Of a DNA stretch of 59,441 nt, positions 50,616-58,508 are shown one piece after another (within the stretch, counting starts at the first letter, position 1; the number at the start of each line of letters is the position of its first letter). The notes under the pieces are model-generated. The model was not told the origin of the DNA, did not search any database, and saw only the letters and a program-made list of their open reading frames with translations. The DNA is from a virus, in IMG/VR virus record IMGVR_UViG_3300030104_000577, positions 1 to 59,441 of that record, one strand, 5' to 3'. Made by a program: the position numbers and the translations under genes.

Positions 50616-50789
50616 CTAAACACCAACTTTCTTCATGGCGTCTTTATGAGATTGTGTAAAAGTTGCACCTTTGTTCATTGCTCTGACCATACTACTGACG
50701 TGTTTTTTAGTATGATGTTTCGCGTGTTTCTTCAAAGCTGTCTGTTGTCTTTTGTTGAGTTTATCTACTTTTACACCTTTTATCTTCAT
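50616..50789 (-). CDS. Small basic conserved protein
   Basis: This 57-residue protein reads MKIKGVKVDKLNKRQQ, followed by a His/Lys-rich helix (ALKKHAKHHTKKHVSSMV) and the end FTQSHKDAMKKVGV. I recognise the pattern KRQQxxLKKHxxHHxxKH from marine phage genomes near the gp10-like gene. Strongly basic; may be packaged with DNA or bind RNA. Function unknown. Confidence 0.6.
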   Translation of the reverse strand: MKIKGVKVDKLNKRQQTALKKHAKHHTKKHVSSMVRAMNKGATFTQSHKDAMKKVGV

Positions 50790-50797
50790 ATCTTCCT

Positions 50798-51127
50798 CTA
50801 CAGTGTTATAGTGGTGTCCCCACCTAGTTTAAATGTAACTTTACCTACACTACCGACCGCCTCAAAACCTTTTGGTGTTGTAGGTGTTGAAATATTTTCC
50901 CAGTATAGTCCTTTGTATACCTGTAACGCACCGATGTCTGTGTTCCATACTATACTGCCTTCATTGAATTTTAGTTTATCCCTTTCTGTTGTGTTTATTT
51001 GCCTTATATTATCAGGATCAAACTCTCCTAAATTTATTTCTAATATCCTAACTAGTCGATTGTATGTTGATCCACTGACACTTTCTTCCATTTCTATGGG
51101 AAGTCTGGTTTGTAATAGTTTGCTCAT
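50798..51127 (-). CDS. Small virion protein next to the gp10-like gene
   Basis: The 109-residue protein contains ESVSGSTYNRLVRILEINLGEFDP, an INTTERDKLKFNEGSIVWNT segment and LQVYKGLYWENI. The order of a helix and then a beta-hairpin with GSIVWNTD resembles short fibre-attachment modules in marine phages. It overlaps the next gene by 4 bases. Probably a tail component. Confidence 0.45.
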   Translation of the reverse strand: MSKLLQTRLPIEMEESVSGSTYNRLVRILEINLGEFDPDNIRQINTTERDKLKFNEGSIVWNTDIGALQVYKGLYWENISTPTTPKGFEAVGSVGKVTFKLGGDTTITL

Positions 51128-52986
51128 CTTCTACCATCTGGTCTAACTTCCATTCGAGTAGCACCTAATCTCCATCCTGTAGCTGTATTACCACTTACAT
51201 TATCATCATCAGATTCTACACGTAAAACAGCCTGTCTACCTCTAGCTCTTACGTGGGTCTGTTGCGTATCACTCGATACAGAAGAAGTGTTTGATGTAGT
51301 GAGGGAATCCCCTGGAAAATTACGAGTTTTTAAAACTAAATTAACTGTTCCACCAGAACTATTAGCTAAAAACCTAAAGTCTGGAATCATTTTTGATATG
51401 AACGCATATTGTTCTCCGTCTGCTATATCAAAATCGCTAGATTCTATAAACACATTAGTCATAGGGCTACCATCAGCATCAAAACCTGATTCATGGGTGT
51501 ACAGATAATTGTCCGTCGTAGCTCTAGGAGAACTTGATACACCAGAGTCAATCCAAGCATGTCTCACTAATTGACCATAAGTCCACACATTTTCAGCATA
51601 GTTATAGGTCACGTATCTATTTATCTCTTCACTGCTTGAAGAACAATAAAACCAACCTACTTCGTCAAATTTAGTGTTGGTAAAACTAAAAGTTTTAAAT
51701 GCCTGACTTGAGTTAAAATCATCAAAGACGTAACTTAAAACTGTGCACGGCACTTTTTTTACCGCACCAGTATATGCGTAAAAGTTATCATAACCCATCC
51801 AAAACACTCCAGTAGGAGCTGTAACTGCTGCTTTTGGAGCCATTAAACCTGTGTTTTCATTAATAAGATTTATGCCAAAAGTAAACGGTGGTCCAATAAA
51901 TTGCATACTGTACAGAGCTGTGTCTGTCCATATTAATAACTCTTGCCTAGATTTCACTGCTCCGATAATAGAGCTACCAGAATCTAAACGTAAACTGCCA
52001 GCAGTGTTAGTAGACAGTGCTTCAAAATCTAAAGGATTTTCTTGATCACTAAAAGCTATCAACATAGGATCTATAGCACCGCTGCGAGAACCACCGTCCA
52101 TGGGATCTGCTCCTAGTACAATTAAATGTCTGTCTTTTTCAGATGTAATAACTTGTAACCCTAGTGTTGGGACATTAACCGCACCAGAAGTGGTAGCAAG
52201 TTCAACGGCTCTCGTTGATGTTCCGTTGTTTTCTACCCATCTGTATACACCACCGCCTCTTGGATTCAAAATTAAATCTTCTCCAAAATTATCATGTGTC
52301 CATAACCTTAATTGATTGTTTGCAGAAATAGCACTAGAGCTACCAAACGTGCTAGCACCCCAAGTACCGACACCCCAACCTGTACTTTGAATATATGTAT
52401 CTAGACCTACGTTAATCTGATAACTGCCATCAACACCAGAACCACCGTTACCGCTATCACTACTGTTAGCTGTGACTGCAGCACCGTCAGTATCTTTAGC
52501 CACAAAAGTATATGTATTTGTACTAGGGACAGAAACTATTTGATATTCTTGGTTTAAAACCGCAGCAGTAATATTACCGCCAAGACTGACAGCCCCAGAA
52601 ATAGTGACGAAATCATTTGCTACAGCTCCGTGCGAAGAGTCAGTAGCTGTGATAGTAGAACTGCCGTTAGTAGCAGCAAAGGTGATGCTGTTAGTAGAAG
52701 TTTTTCTTATAGGGGTGATATCATTAAAGTTATCCCCTTCTTTAATATAGTATTTTAAAGTTGTTCCTAATCCTAAAAATTTAGTTCCAGATAAAGCAAC
52801 CCAAGCATGTAACGCTCTAGCTTTGCCTAAGAATGTCTGTAGTGTGTTTTTAGCCCATCCACCTATTTTTTGAGGTCTGCCATTTTTAAAACGAACAAGA
52901 TTAACATCAAACCAACCTCCTTCGTTATCGTAGTCAGTTCCTTCTCTATTTATTCCTGGACGAAATACAAATTTATTTAAAGGCAT
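51124..52986 (-). CDS. P22 gp10-like phage stabilisation / tail protein
   Basis: The 620-residue beta-rich protein starts MPLNKFVFRPGINREGTDY and continues NEGGWFDVNLVRFKNGRPQK, a hallmark start of the gp10-like stabilisation proteins. Later segments DRHLIVLGADP, RQELLIWTDTALYSMQF and TGVFWMGYDNFYAYTG look like beta-propeller blades. In P22 gp10 attaches below gp4 and plugs the tail. The gp4-like gene is at 5976-6650. Confidence 0.7.
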   Translation of the reverse strand: MPLNKFVFRPGINREGTDYDNEGGWFDVNLVRFKNGRPQKIGGWAKNTLQTFLGKARALHAWVALSGTKFLGLGTTLKYYIKEGDNFNDITPIRKTSTNSITFAATNGSSTITATDSSHGAVANDFVTISGAVSLGGNITAAVLNQEYQIVSVPSTNTYTFVAKDTDGAAVTANSSDSGNGGSGVDGSYQINVGLDTYIQSTGWGVGTWGASTFGSSSAISANNQLRLWTHDNFGEDLILNPRGGGVYRWVENNGTSTRAVELATTSGAVNVPTLGLQVITSEKDRHLIVLGADPMDGGSRSGAIDPMLIAFSDQENPLDFEALSTNTAGSLRLDSGSSIIGAVKSRQELLIWTDTALYSMQFIGPPFTFGINLINENTGLMAPKAAVTAPTGVFWMGYDNFYAYTGAVKKVPCTVLSYVFDDFNSSQAFKTFSFTNTKFDEVGWFYCSSSSEEINRYVTYNYAENVWTYGQLVRHAWIDSGVSSSPRATTDNYLYTHESGFDADGSPMTNVFIESSDFDIADGEQYAFISKMIPDFRFLANSSGGTVNLVLKTRNFPGDSLTTSNTSSVSSDTQQTHVRARGRQAVLRVESDDDNVSGNTATGWRLGATRMEVRPDGRR

Positions 52987-52987
52987 T

Positions 52988-53398
52988 TTACCCCTCTACC
53001 ATCATATCTTTTAATCTAGTTGCTCTTGGTCCAACTTGCCTAGCCCATTTTGAATCCAACATTTGTACAGCAGCTTCTTCCCAATCTGCTACTTCCATGG
53101 CTGCTAGAAATTTTTTAAAATTCAATAGTCTACTGAGACCTAAATTGAAACACATATTAATCATCACTCTTTTTCTGACATCAGACAAGTTACTATACCA
53201 ATTAAAAGTTCTTTCTAATTCAGACACACAATTATCTATATCATTAGCTAATAAAAAATCAGACTCAGATTCACTTATACCTACGTCTTCTAAATTTCTC
53301 CCTACCCCAATAGTCAGTTTATCCGCGGAGCAGTGATATGGTTTGAATTTAACACCTTCATCTCTTTTAAGTTCTTCAATTAACTTCTGTAAGTTCAT
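52988..53398 (-). CDS. Endolysin, T4-lysozyme-like muramidase (GH24)
   Basis: In this 136-residue protein the catalytic region reads LKRDEGVKFKPYHCSADKLTIGVGRN with Glu14 as the acid; a Cys stands where T4 lysozyme has its Asp, as in many phage GH24 members, and Thr29 follows. Further on MINMCFNLGLSRLLNFKKF and WARQVGPRATRL match the family. It has no signal peptide, so a holin is needed. It lies just downstream of the spanin pair. Confidence 0.85.
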   Translation of the reverse strand: MNLQKLIEELKRDEGVKFKPYHCSADKLTIGVGRNLEDVGISESESDFLLANDIDNCVSELERTFNWYSNLSDVRKRVMINMCFNLGLSRLLNFKKFLAAMEVADWEEAAVQMLDSKWARQVGPRATRLKDMMVEG

Positions 53399-53771
53399 CT
53401 TTTTTATCCTCTGCGGTTGGGTCGTTATCTCTGTAGTATTCTATTATAGCTAAATTTTGCCTGATGTAACGCTTTATATCTGCTATGTTATTTGACAAAT
53501 TTTCATAACCTTGTGCAGTGAGAGAGTAGTAAGCAACAGCAGGTGCGTCACCTTTATCGTAGTCTGTTATATACTCTCTCATAGTTTCTGGGTTTAGTAT
53601 TTTCCATTTAATCTCAGCAGGTGAGACTGCTTCTGGTAAAGGTGGATGATATAATGGCGCAGGTTTTTGGACCGTAATAATTTCTACTGGATCAACTTTA
53701 GGTGGTTTTGATAATACACTTGAACAACCAGTTGTAAATAATAGAAAACTAATTAGTAATATTCTCATCAA
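53376..53771 (-). CDS. Outer-membrane spanin-type lipoprotein (Rz1-like)
   Basis: The 131-residue protein has a short signal sequence with a lipobox (LLFTTGC, Cys16), followed by a Pro-rich segment VQKPAPLYHPPLPEAVSP and a helical C-terminus. A Pro-rich lipoprotein overlapped by a membrane-anchored coiled-coil gene is the two-component spanin pattern that fuses inner and outer membranes at lysis. It is longer than lambda Rz1. It overlaps both neighbours by 23 bases. Confidence 0.65.
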   Translation of the reverse strand: MMRILLISFLLFTTGCSSVLSKPPKVDPVEIITVQKPAPLYHPPLPEAVSPAEIKWKILNPETMREYITDYDKGDAPAVAYYSLTAQGYENLSNNIADIKRYIRQNLAIIEYYRDNDPTAEDKKDELTEVN

Positions 53772-54171
53772 ACTGCCTCGGATTAGTTAAATCTACTAAC
53801 TCTCTGTTTACTCTAGCTGTACCTTTATTGACAATATTTTCTACTAAACCACTTTTAGCTATTGCTAAACTATTCAGGTCATGTCTAGCGAAAGTGTTTC
53901 TTAACTTACTCACTTCTTTACGAGCTTCGTTACTCTGTTCAGTCAACTCTGTTATCTTTTGTTGACTTATTTTTTCTTTATCTAATTGATTCTGTAACTC
54001 TTTGTTACTTTGCTCTACTGATTTTTTCAGTATCTCTTGATTAGTTATAGCTACGTTTAACTCTATGTTTAGTTTATCTATTTTTGAGTTCTGCATACTG
54101 ATATACATAGCACTTCCACCCAAACTTGCGATTAGTAAACCACCTAAGATTATGTTTGTTTGTATGCCCAT
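53749..54171 (-). CDS. Inner-membrane spanin-type protein (Rz-like)
   Basis: In this 140-residue protein one N-terminal membrane helix (IILGGLLIASLGGSAMYIS) is followed by a periplasmic coiled coil from about 28 to 95 (KSVEQSNKELQNQLDKEKI) and the segment FARHDLNSLAIAKSGLVENIVNKGT, which recurs in marine phage Rz-like proteins. It pairs with the lipoprotein at 53376-53771 (23-base overlap). Confidence 0.7.
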   Translation of the reverse strand: MGIQTNIILGGLLIASLGGSAMYISMQNSKIDKLNIELNVAITNQEILKKSVEQSNKELQNQLDKEKISQQKITELTEQSNEARKEVSKLRNTFARHDLNSLAIAKSGLVENIVNKGTARVNRELVDLTNPRQFDENITN

Positions 54172-54202
54172 TTGTTTAGTTTAACCTAAATTAATCAATA
54201 TT

Positions 54203-55285
54203 TTAACTACCTTGTTTAATATTGATGATTGATGAACTGCCACCATTGACACTCACTTGATTTACTTTACCCTCTTGTTCTATGCGAATGCTGTACGAAC
54301 CGTCTTTTGATACCTGCATCTGTAAGCTATCTTCAATCTGTCTTATAAATTTAACTTCACTATCGGATACAAAAGTGTTTATTTGTGTATCACTATCGTA
54401 TCCTACACTTGTGCCTCTTACTCCATCAGCAGATAAAGCTCTGTCTGCTTTACTAAGTTCATCAACCTCTTGTATAACATCTAGTAAATCTTCTAAAAAA
54501 TTTGCAGCGAGATAATCTATATCAAGCTCTGTGTATTCTAGATCATCTTGTTCTAGTTCATCTGTATCAAGTTCATCAAACTCTAAAAAATCTATATCCA
54601 GTATGTTTTCTGTATTAGCAGTAGCTTCTTGCTCACCCTCTAAATCTCTAGCTTGAGGAGGATTTACTATCAACATGTTATCAATCATGTCTACTGTTAA
54701 ATCAAGAATAACAGCAGGAGTGGGTGAAGTTTCAAAATTATACACAGTTGTTGCTTCATATGGTCTATTAAGTATCACCTGCCCTAAAGCAGTATCTACA
54801 ACTATCTCACCACTAGCGTCTCCATTCTCGTCTGGTAATAATATCACAAGAGTTTCGCCAGTTTCTTTTACCGTAAGTGTGAAATCTGTGCCTCTGATTC
54901 CTATCGTAGCTGAATTAGTTCTGACTGTTATATTATCTTTAGGTATGCGTGGCTTTTTACTAGATATAAATCTACCAGTTCCTTTGACAAAATTCAAAGC
55001 CATACTTGATTTACTAGGGTTAGGATCAAATACAAACTCATCAATTATCACATTGCTGTGTTCTGTAAGACGTATAGTTGTCTCATCTCTGAACGTAACA
55101 CCCATACGACCGTTAGCTGTTTCCAGTTTGTCCATAGAGTTTAATGAGAAATTAATCTCACTTTCGTATGGTTTGTCTCGTACTACTCTTGTGTTACCGT
55201 TTAACTCTGTGATATTACCTATATCAACATCCAACGCTTGTGCCTTGATCGTCTTGGTTGACACACACAGTGCCATTACTACCAT
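54203..55285 (-). CDS. FecR-domain secreted protein with curlin-like C-terminal repeat
   Basis: The ATG at 55285 gives 360 residues; an upstream ATG at 55402 would overlap the curlin-like gene by 179 bases and lacks a ribosome site. A hydrophobic segment (LLMVVMALCVSTKTIKAQA) serves as signal peptide. The FecR core is visible as VTFRDETTIRLTEHSNVIID and TVRTNSATIGIRGTDFTLTV. An Asp/Glu-rich linker follows, then a tail with IEQEGKVNQVSVNGGSSS and INIKQGS, two curlin-style N/Q strands. It may anchor or nucleate the curlin-like protein. Both ends point to export. Confidence 0.65.
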   Translation of the reverse strand: MVVMALCVSTKTIKAQALDVDIGNITELNGNTRVVRDKPYESEINFSLNSMDKLETANGRMGVTFRDETTIRLTEHSNVIIDEFVFDPNPSKSSMALNFVKGTGRFISSKKPRIPKDNITVRTNSATIGIRGTDFTLTVKETGETLVILLPDENGDASGEIVVDTALGQVILNRPYEATTVYNFETSPTPAVILDLTVDMIDNMLIVNPPQARDLEGEQEATANTENILDIDFLEFDELDTDELEQDDLEYTELDIDYLAANFLEDLLDVIQEVDELSKADRALSADGVRGTSVGYDSDTQINTFVSDSEVKFIRQIEDSLQMQVSKDGSYSIRIEQEGKVNQVSVNGGSSSIINIKQGS

Positions 55286-55955
55286 CAGAAGTAATGCGTA
55301 ACCAGTCGTTGTCTTGTGTAGACTGTTGGTCAACAGCAAACGATCTATTACTACCGTCGTGCTCAAGTTTAAAATACCCACCTGCATATCCGTCTCCGTC
55401 ATAATTCACAGTATTACTATCACCATCAAGATCTATGTAGTTTGTACCTGAGTCTACATCTAAATCAATATTAACTGTGTTACCTGAACCTTGTACAATA
55501 GTGTCCACATCTGCGCCACTAGCTAAAGCATTTGTAGCTAAATCTAGTGTCATAGTGTTAGTTGATCCATCCACGTCCACATTAACATTACTGTTATCTG
55601 CCGAGTTCGAGTTGCCAGGATCTACTTGTATCGTAAAACTATTTGTATCTCCATCAAAATCGAATATACCTGTAAATGTATCTGCATTGATATCGCCTAA
55701 CATCTTGTTATTATTACCTATTTGATTTACATCTAAAGTCATAGTTGCGCCATCAAGATCAAATGCAGTCATACTACCATGTGCAGAGTTTAACCCACCT
55801 ATGATGTTACCACTTCCTAATTGCTCAAGATCTATATTTGCTGTAGCACCAACTTGATCTACATAGATTTCGTTATCATCTGCATTTAAAGCTACAGACA
55901 ATACTAATAAACCCAATAGTAACGCTAACGCTGTTCTGTTAAATTTACTCATCAT
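55224..55955 (-). CDS. Curlin-like secreted repeat protein
   Basis: This 243-residue protein has a signal peptide (TALALLLGLLVLSVALNA, cleavage near 25), then repeats with the curlin pattern V.Q.G..N: YVDQVGATANI, LEQLGSGNIIGG, LDVNQIGNNNKM and DTIVQGSGNTVNI. The protein is rich in Asp, Asn and Gly (SNTMTLDL, DGDSNTVNYDGDG) and ends in a short Cys pair (VCVNQDDQGTSVGC). It would be exported through CsgG and may form amyloid strands. The start overlaps the csgG stop. Confidence 0.65.
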   Translation of the reverse strand: MMSKFNRTALALLLGLLVLSVALNADDNEIYVDQVGATANIDLEQLGSGNIIGGLNSAHGSMTAFDLDGATMTLDVNQIGNNNKMLGDINADTFTGIFDFDGDTNSFTIQVDPGNSNSADNSNVNVDVDGSTNTMTLDLATNALASGADVDTIVQGSGNTVNIDLDVDSGTNYIDLDGDSNTVNYDGDGYAGGYFKLEHDGSNRSFAVDQQSTQDNDWLRITSDGSNGTVCVNQDDQGTSVGC

Positions 55956-56745
55956 AATTCCAGTACCCCTTTTTTACACCTATTTTAATTATTTCTAACA
56001 CTCCTTCTTCTATCGCTTTTTGTAACGCTATTGATGTGCTTTCATTCGCTGACACACCCCCCTCTACCTCTATGAGTCTTGTCCCTTGATCTATAAATCG
56101 AAATAAATCTTGTGACAAACCTACAGATAAAACATTTTTAGAAGCTAGTGTTTCTATCAATACTTCACCTGTGGATACAGATACTAATCGTAAACTAATC
56201 GTTATCAGATCCTCTCTGTACTCTTTACTAGAGCCGATGCCGAGGTAACGAGCACCTAAACCACCACTCTTTATATTAGTATCATAACTCAAAACTCCTC
56301 CCTGTACTAAAAGTCCAGCAAAAAGTAATGGTTTTACATTACTGTCTTCTTCAAAACTTTCTCTAGTAGAGCGTATTATTTGTCTCTCTTTAGTTAAACT
56401 TTCTAACCCTACCCTTTCTACTACTTTAAAAAATTCGCCCTCTGCAGCGTGTTTTAAAGCTCTTATAAGATACGCTTCTGGAGCTTGTGTAATAGCTGTA
56501 CTAAACAAAGCAAACTCACTGTTGCTTTTCCTTTGACCTGTGTGATCTCTAAAACTGTTAGGATATATAGCTATCACTGGTTTTCTTTTAGAAGGTGGTG
56601 TATTTTTCAACTCTTCTGACTGTAAAGAAAGTATAGAAGAGCTCTGTATAACTACGTGTGGGAAACCACCACCCTCTAATAAATTTTTAGACGCGCAACT
56701 AGAAAGTAAAATCGCCAATAGGCACAGTAATAACTGTCGTCCCAC
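55945..56745 (-). CDS. csgG: CsgG, curli secretion channel lipoprotein
   Basis: A GTG at 56745 gives a compact lipoprotein signal (GRQLLLCLLAILLSSC) and 266 residues, near the 277 of E. coli CsgG; a longer ATG frame would overlap csgF by 101 bases. Family segments: AIYPNSFRDHTGQRK, AYLIRALKHA, ERVGLESLTKERQIIRSTRE, the signature IKSGGLGARYLGIGSS, ITISLRLVSVSTGEVL and FRFIDQGTRLIEVEGGVSANE. CsgG forms a nonameric outer-membrane pore. All expected regions are present, so a working channel is likely. Confidence 0.9.
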   Translation of the reverse strand: MGRQLLLCLLAILLSSCASKNLLEGGGFPHVVIQSSSILSLQSEELKNTPPSKRKPVIAIYPNSFRDHTGQRKSNSEFALFSTAITQAPEAYLIRALKHAAEGEFFKVVERVGLESLTKERQIIRSTRESFEEDSNVKPLLFAGLLVQGGVLSYDTNIKSGGLGARYLGIGSSKEYREDLITISLRLVSVSTGEVLIETLASKNVLSVGLSQDLFRFIDQGTRLIEVEGGVSANESTSIALQKAIEEGVLEIIKIGVKKGYWNYDE

Positions 56746-57139
56746 CTGTCTCGTCTGTGATCGTGAGAGAGATAGTATCGTTTTCAACAATGTATTCAAT
56801 AGTGTTGCCCTCTAGTGTTAACTTACCTTCTGTTTGTTTAGTTTCTCCAAACAACTGTTCTACCATTTGTCTGCTTAGTTGCGCATAGATCCTACTCTCT
56901 AAATTTCTTATAAATCTAGCGAGTGTAGTATTATCTGCGTCTCTAGCTAATTCATCTTTGTATGCTTCTATCTCATCTTTTAATGCCTGTTTTCTAGTAG
57001 ACTCTTGATTCTCTATCGTAAGATAATGACTAGATGTATTTATCCCAGAAAAGCTAGGACTTTTAAATTTAAAAGACATTTCGTCAGAATATACTGGAAA
57101 CGATAATAACAATATTAAATATTTAATCTTTCTTATCAT
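56699..57139 (-). CDS. csgF: CsgF, curli assembly factor
   Basis: The 146-residue protein has a signal peptide (KYLILLLSFPVYS, cleavage about 18) and the mature start DEMSFKFKSPSFSGIN, matching the CsgF N-terminus that plugs into the CsgG constriction. Then HYLTIENQESTRKQAL, a middle helix, and the C-terminal beta domain IEYIVENDTISLTITDETGG. In curli systems CsgF couples secretion to surface nucleation. Overlap with csgG implies co-translation. Confidence 0.85.
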   Translation of the reverse strand: MIRKIKYLILLLSFPVYSDEMSFKFKSPSFSGINTSSHYLTIENQESTRKQALKDEIEAYKDELARDADNTTLARFIRNLESRIYAQLSRQMVEQLFGETKQTEGKLTLEGNTIEYIVENDTISLTITDETGGTTVITVPIGDFTF

Positions 57140-57380
57140 CTTTTAATCTGTTTTCCTCTTTTAACTCTAAAACAGTATTTACCTTTTGTTGTAATCTTAT
57201 CATATCTTGGTCTAATAAACGTAATTGATCAGTAAGTCTAATAATAGTTACCTTCATTTCCTGTACAGCAGGATCTATTTTCTTTGTGATTGTTTGCCAA
57301 ACAAAGAAAACAAAATAACCCAGCCCTACAACCATCACTATCGGGAAGCCAAACTCTGAAACTAATTTTACTATATCCAT
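57123..57380 (-). CDS. Membrane protein with coiled coil, paralogue A
   Basis: This 85-residue protein has one N-terminal span (GFPIVMVVGLGYFVFFVW) followed by a cytoplasmic or periplasmic coiled coil (VTIIRLTDQLRLLDQDMIRL). It resembles the product of 57546-57842 in layout and in the words GxPxxxxxxxxYFxF and DMIRxxxxV. Holin-like or BhlA/XhlA-like proteins look similar. It shares stop/start bases with neighbours; co-expressed with csgF. Confidence 0.5.
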   Translation of the reverse strand: MDIVKLVSEFGFPIVMVVGLGYFVFFVWQTITKKIDPAVQEMKVTIIRLTDQLRLLDQDMIRLQQKVNTVLELKEENRLKDDKKD

Positions 57381-57562
57381 TATTTGAACTTCTTCTGTAT
57401 ATATTTAATACCTGCATATATAGATAAACCATATACTGCAAACAAAGTTAGACTACCAAACACAATCAGGTAATCAGAGGGATATAGGTATATTAGTCCG
57501 AAAAGACCGTCTACAACTGCTTCTGCGTCTCCGACTGGAGGTAGATTAATCTCGTCTTGCAT
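57380..57562 (-). CDS. Small single-span membrane protein
   Basis: The 60-residue protein has an acidic N-terminus (MQDEINLPPVGDAEAVVDG), one or two hydrophobic stretches (LIVFGSLTLFAVYGLSIYAG) and a basic tail KKFK. Located between the two paralogous membrane/coiled-coil genes. A holin or holin partner is possible from size and topology. Confidence 0.45.
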   Translation of the reverse strand: MQDEINLPPVGDAEAVVDGLFGLIYLYPSDYLIVFGSLTLFAVYGLSIYAGIKYIQKKFK

Positions 57563-57842
57563 CTATCTTCCCGTCTTCTACGAAATTTTCAGCTCTAGCT
57601 ATTCGCTCTAAATCAGGGGATAGATTCAATGCACTTGATACGCTAGTGTCTATGCGTATCATGTCGTTGTTCATTGTTGCTGCTCTGGTGATAAGCATTT
57701 TAGATATAGCTTGTACTGTATTAATTTCACCTACTAAAGCATCCATCATTTGCTTCATAACGAGAAATATGAAATAAGCCATTATTAAACCACCAGCAAC
57801 TGGTAGTCCTAAATCAGCTATTAATGCAAAACCTTGTTCCAT
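57546..57842 (-). CDS. Membrane protein with coiled coil, paralogue B
   Basis: This 98-residue protein has an N-terminal span (GLPVAGGLIMAYFIFLVM) and an extended helical region with MNNDMIRIDTSVSSALNL. The pairing with the 57123-57380 product suggests duplication. It overlaps its neighbours by 17-22 bases. It may take part in lysis or serve the curli export locus; the sequence does not discriminate. Confidence 0.5.
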   Translation of the reverse strand: MEQGFALIADLGLPVAGGLIMAYFIFLVMKQMMDALVGEINTVQAISKMLITRAATMNNDMIRIDTSVSSALNLSPDLERIARAENFVEDGKIDARRD

Positions 57843-58006
57843 TCATCCACCACCCCTTCTGTAACAATCGCCTCAAGAACTCCGACTATCATAACTCCTA
57901 TGATGTCTGCTTCTCTATCTGCTTCCTCTCTATCTCTAGCTATTATTTGTGGTCCAACATATTCAGTTCCATCTTCATCGTTTATTCTAGTTATAAAGAT
58001 CTTCAT
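57821..58006 (-). CDS. Small protein of unknown function
   Basis: The 61-residue acidic protein (MKIFITRINDEDGTEYVGPQ) has a central REEADREADIIGVMIVGVLE region. It overlaps both neighbours (4 and 22 bases). The short family is known in marine phages near holin-like genes; no activity known. Confidence 0.4.
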   Translation of the reverse strand: MKIFITRINDEDGTEYVGPQIIARDREEADREADIIGVMIVGVLEAIVTEGVVDEWNKVLH

Positions 58007-58317
58007 TCTTCACCTTTAAAATTTTTGCTAGAACTTGAGCTACCTGCGTATAGACCAAACCATGCTGCTCCTGCACCAACAATTATCGATATAAGACCAG
58101 ACTGTTCTAGGTTGGGCTCGGGTAACTCCATAAACCACATAACAGAGTAGTACAATAAAAATATATACACACTTAAAAACATACGAGGAAATATTCGCCA
58201 AGCATCTACCGCTCTCGCTAGATGAATCCATTTTTGATATGGATTAATGCTCCGTTCGTTGTGGACTGTGTCAACTTCAATTTCCAGCTCTATCTTCTTT
58301 TTAATATTTTCTTCCAT
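58003..58317 (-). CDS. Holin-like two-span membrane protein
   Basis: This 104-residue protein has a basic/amphipathic segment (PYQKWIHLARAVDAWRIFPR), span 1 (MFLSVYIFLLYYSVMWFM), a short ELPEPNLEQSG loop and span 2 (ISIIVGAGAAWFGLYAG). This DAWRxFPR plus GAGAAxFGxY pattern recurs in marine phages and looks like a class II holin with both ends in the cytoplasm. The start is joined to the previous stop as TAATG. Confidence 0.55.
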   Translation of the reverse strand: MEENIKKKIELEIEVDTVHNERSINPYQKWIHLARAVDAWRIFPRMFLSVYIFLLYYSVMWFMELPEPNLEQSGLISIIVGAGAAWFGLYAGSSSSSKNFKGEE

Positions 58318-58493
58318 TACTTCTTCGCTTTTTTCTTTTTAACTTTTTTCTTTTTCTTGGCTCTTTTCACATACGCTTCGTTCTTAGCAGTTTTAGGATC
58401 ATCTGCTACGTATCTGCCTTTTTTATCTTTGGCTCGAACCGTTTCAAAAAGATTAGGAAAGAAAAAACATTTTATTTTATTCCATATACTCAT
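58317..58493 (-). CDS. Small Lys-rich protein
   Basis: A short gene of 58 residues: MSIWNKIKCFFFPNLFETV, then RAKDKKGRYVADDPKTAKNE and a poly-Lys tail of about 18 residues. The tail is extremely basic. Tight TAATG overlap with the downstream gene supports expression. Such Lys-rich tails occur in small phage proteins of unknown role near lysis genes. Confidence 0.55.
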   Translation of the reverse strand: MSIWNKIKCFFFPNLFETVRAKDKKGRYVADDPKTAKNEAYVKRAKKKKKVKKKKAKK

Positions 58494-58508
58494 GACACTT
58501 TTCCTCTG

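Noticed and set aside
50607-51146. 179-codon plus-strand open frame opposite the small virion genes
   Set aside because: Opposes two well-supported minus-strand genes (50616-50789 and 50798-51127); composition is that of an antisense shadow.
54675-55301. Long plus-strand open frame opposite the FecR gene
   Set aside because: No start signal and hydrophobic low-information sequence; it mirrors the FecR and curlin-like coding frames.
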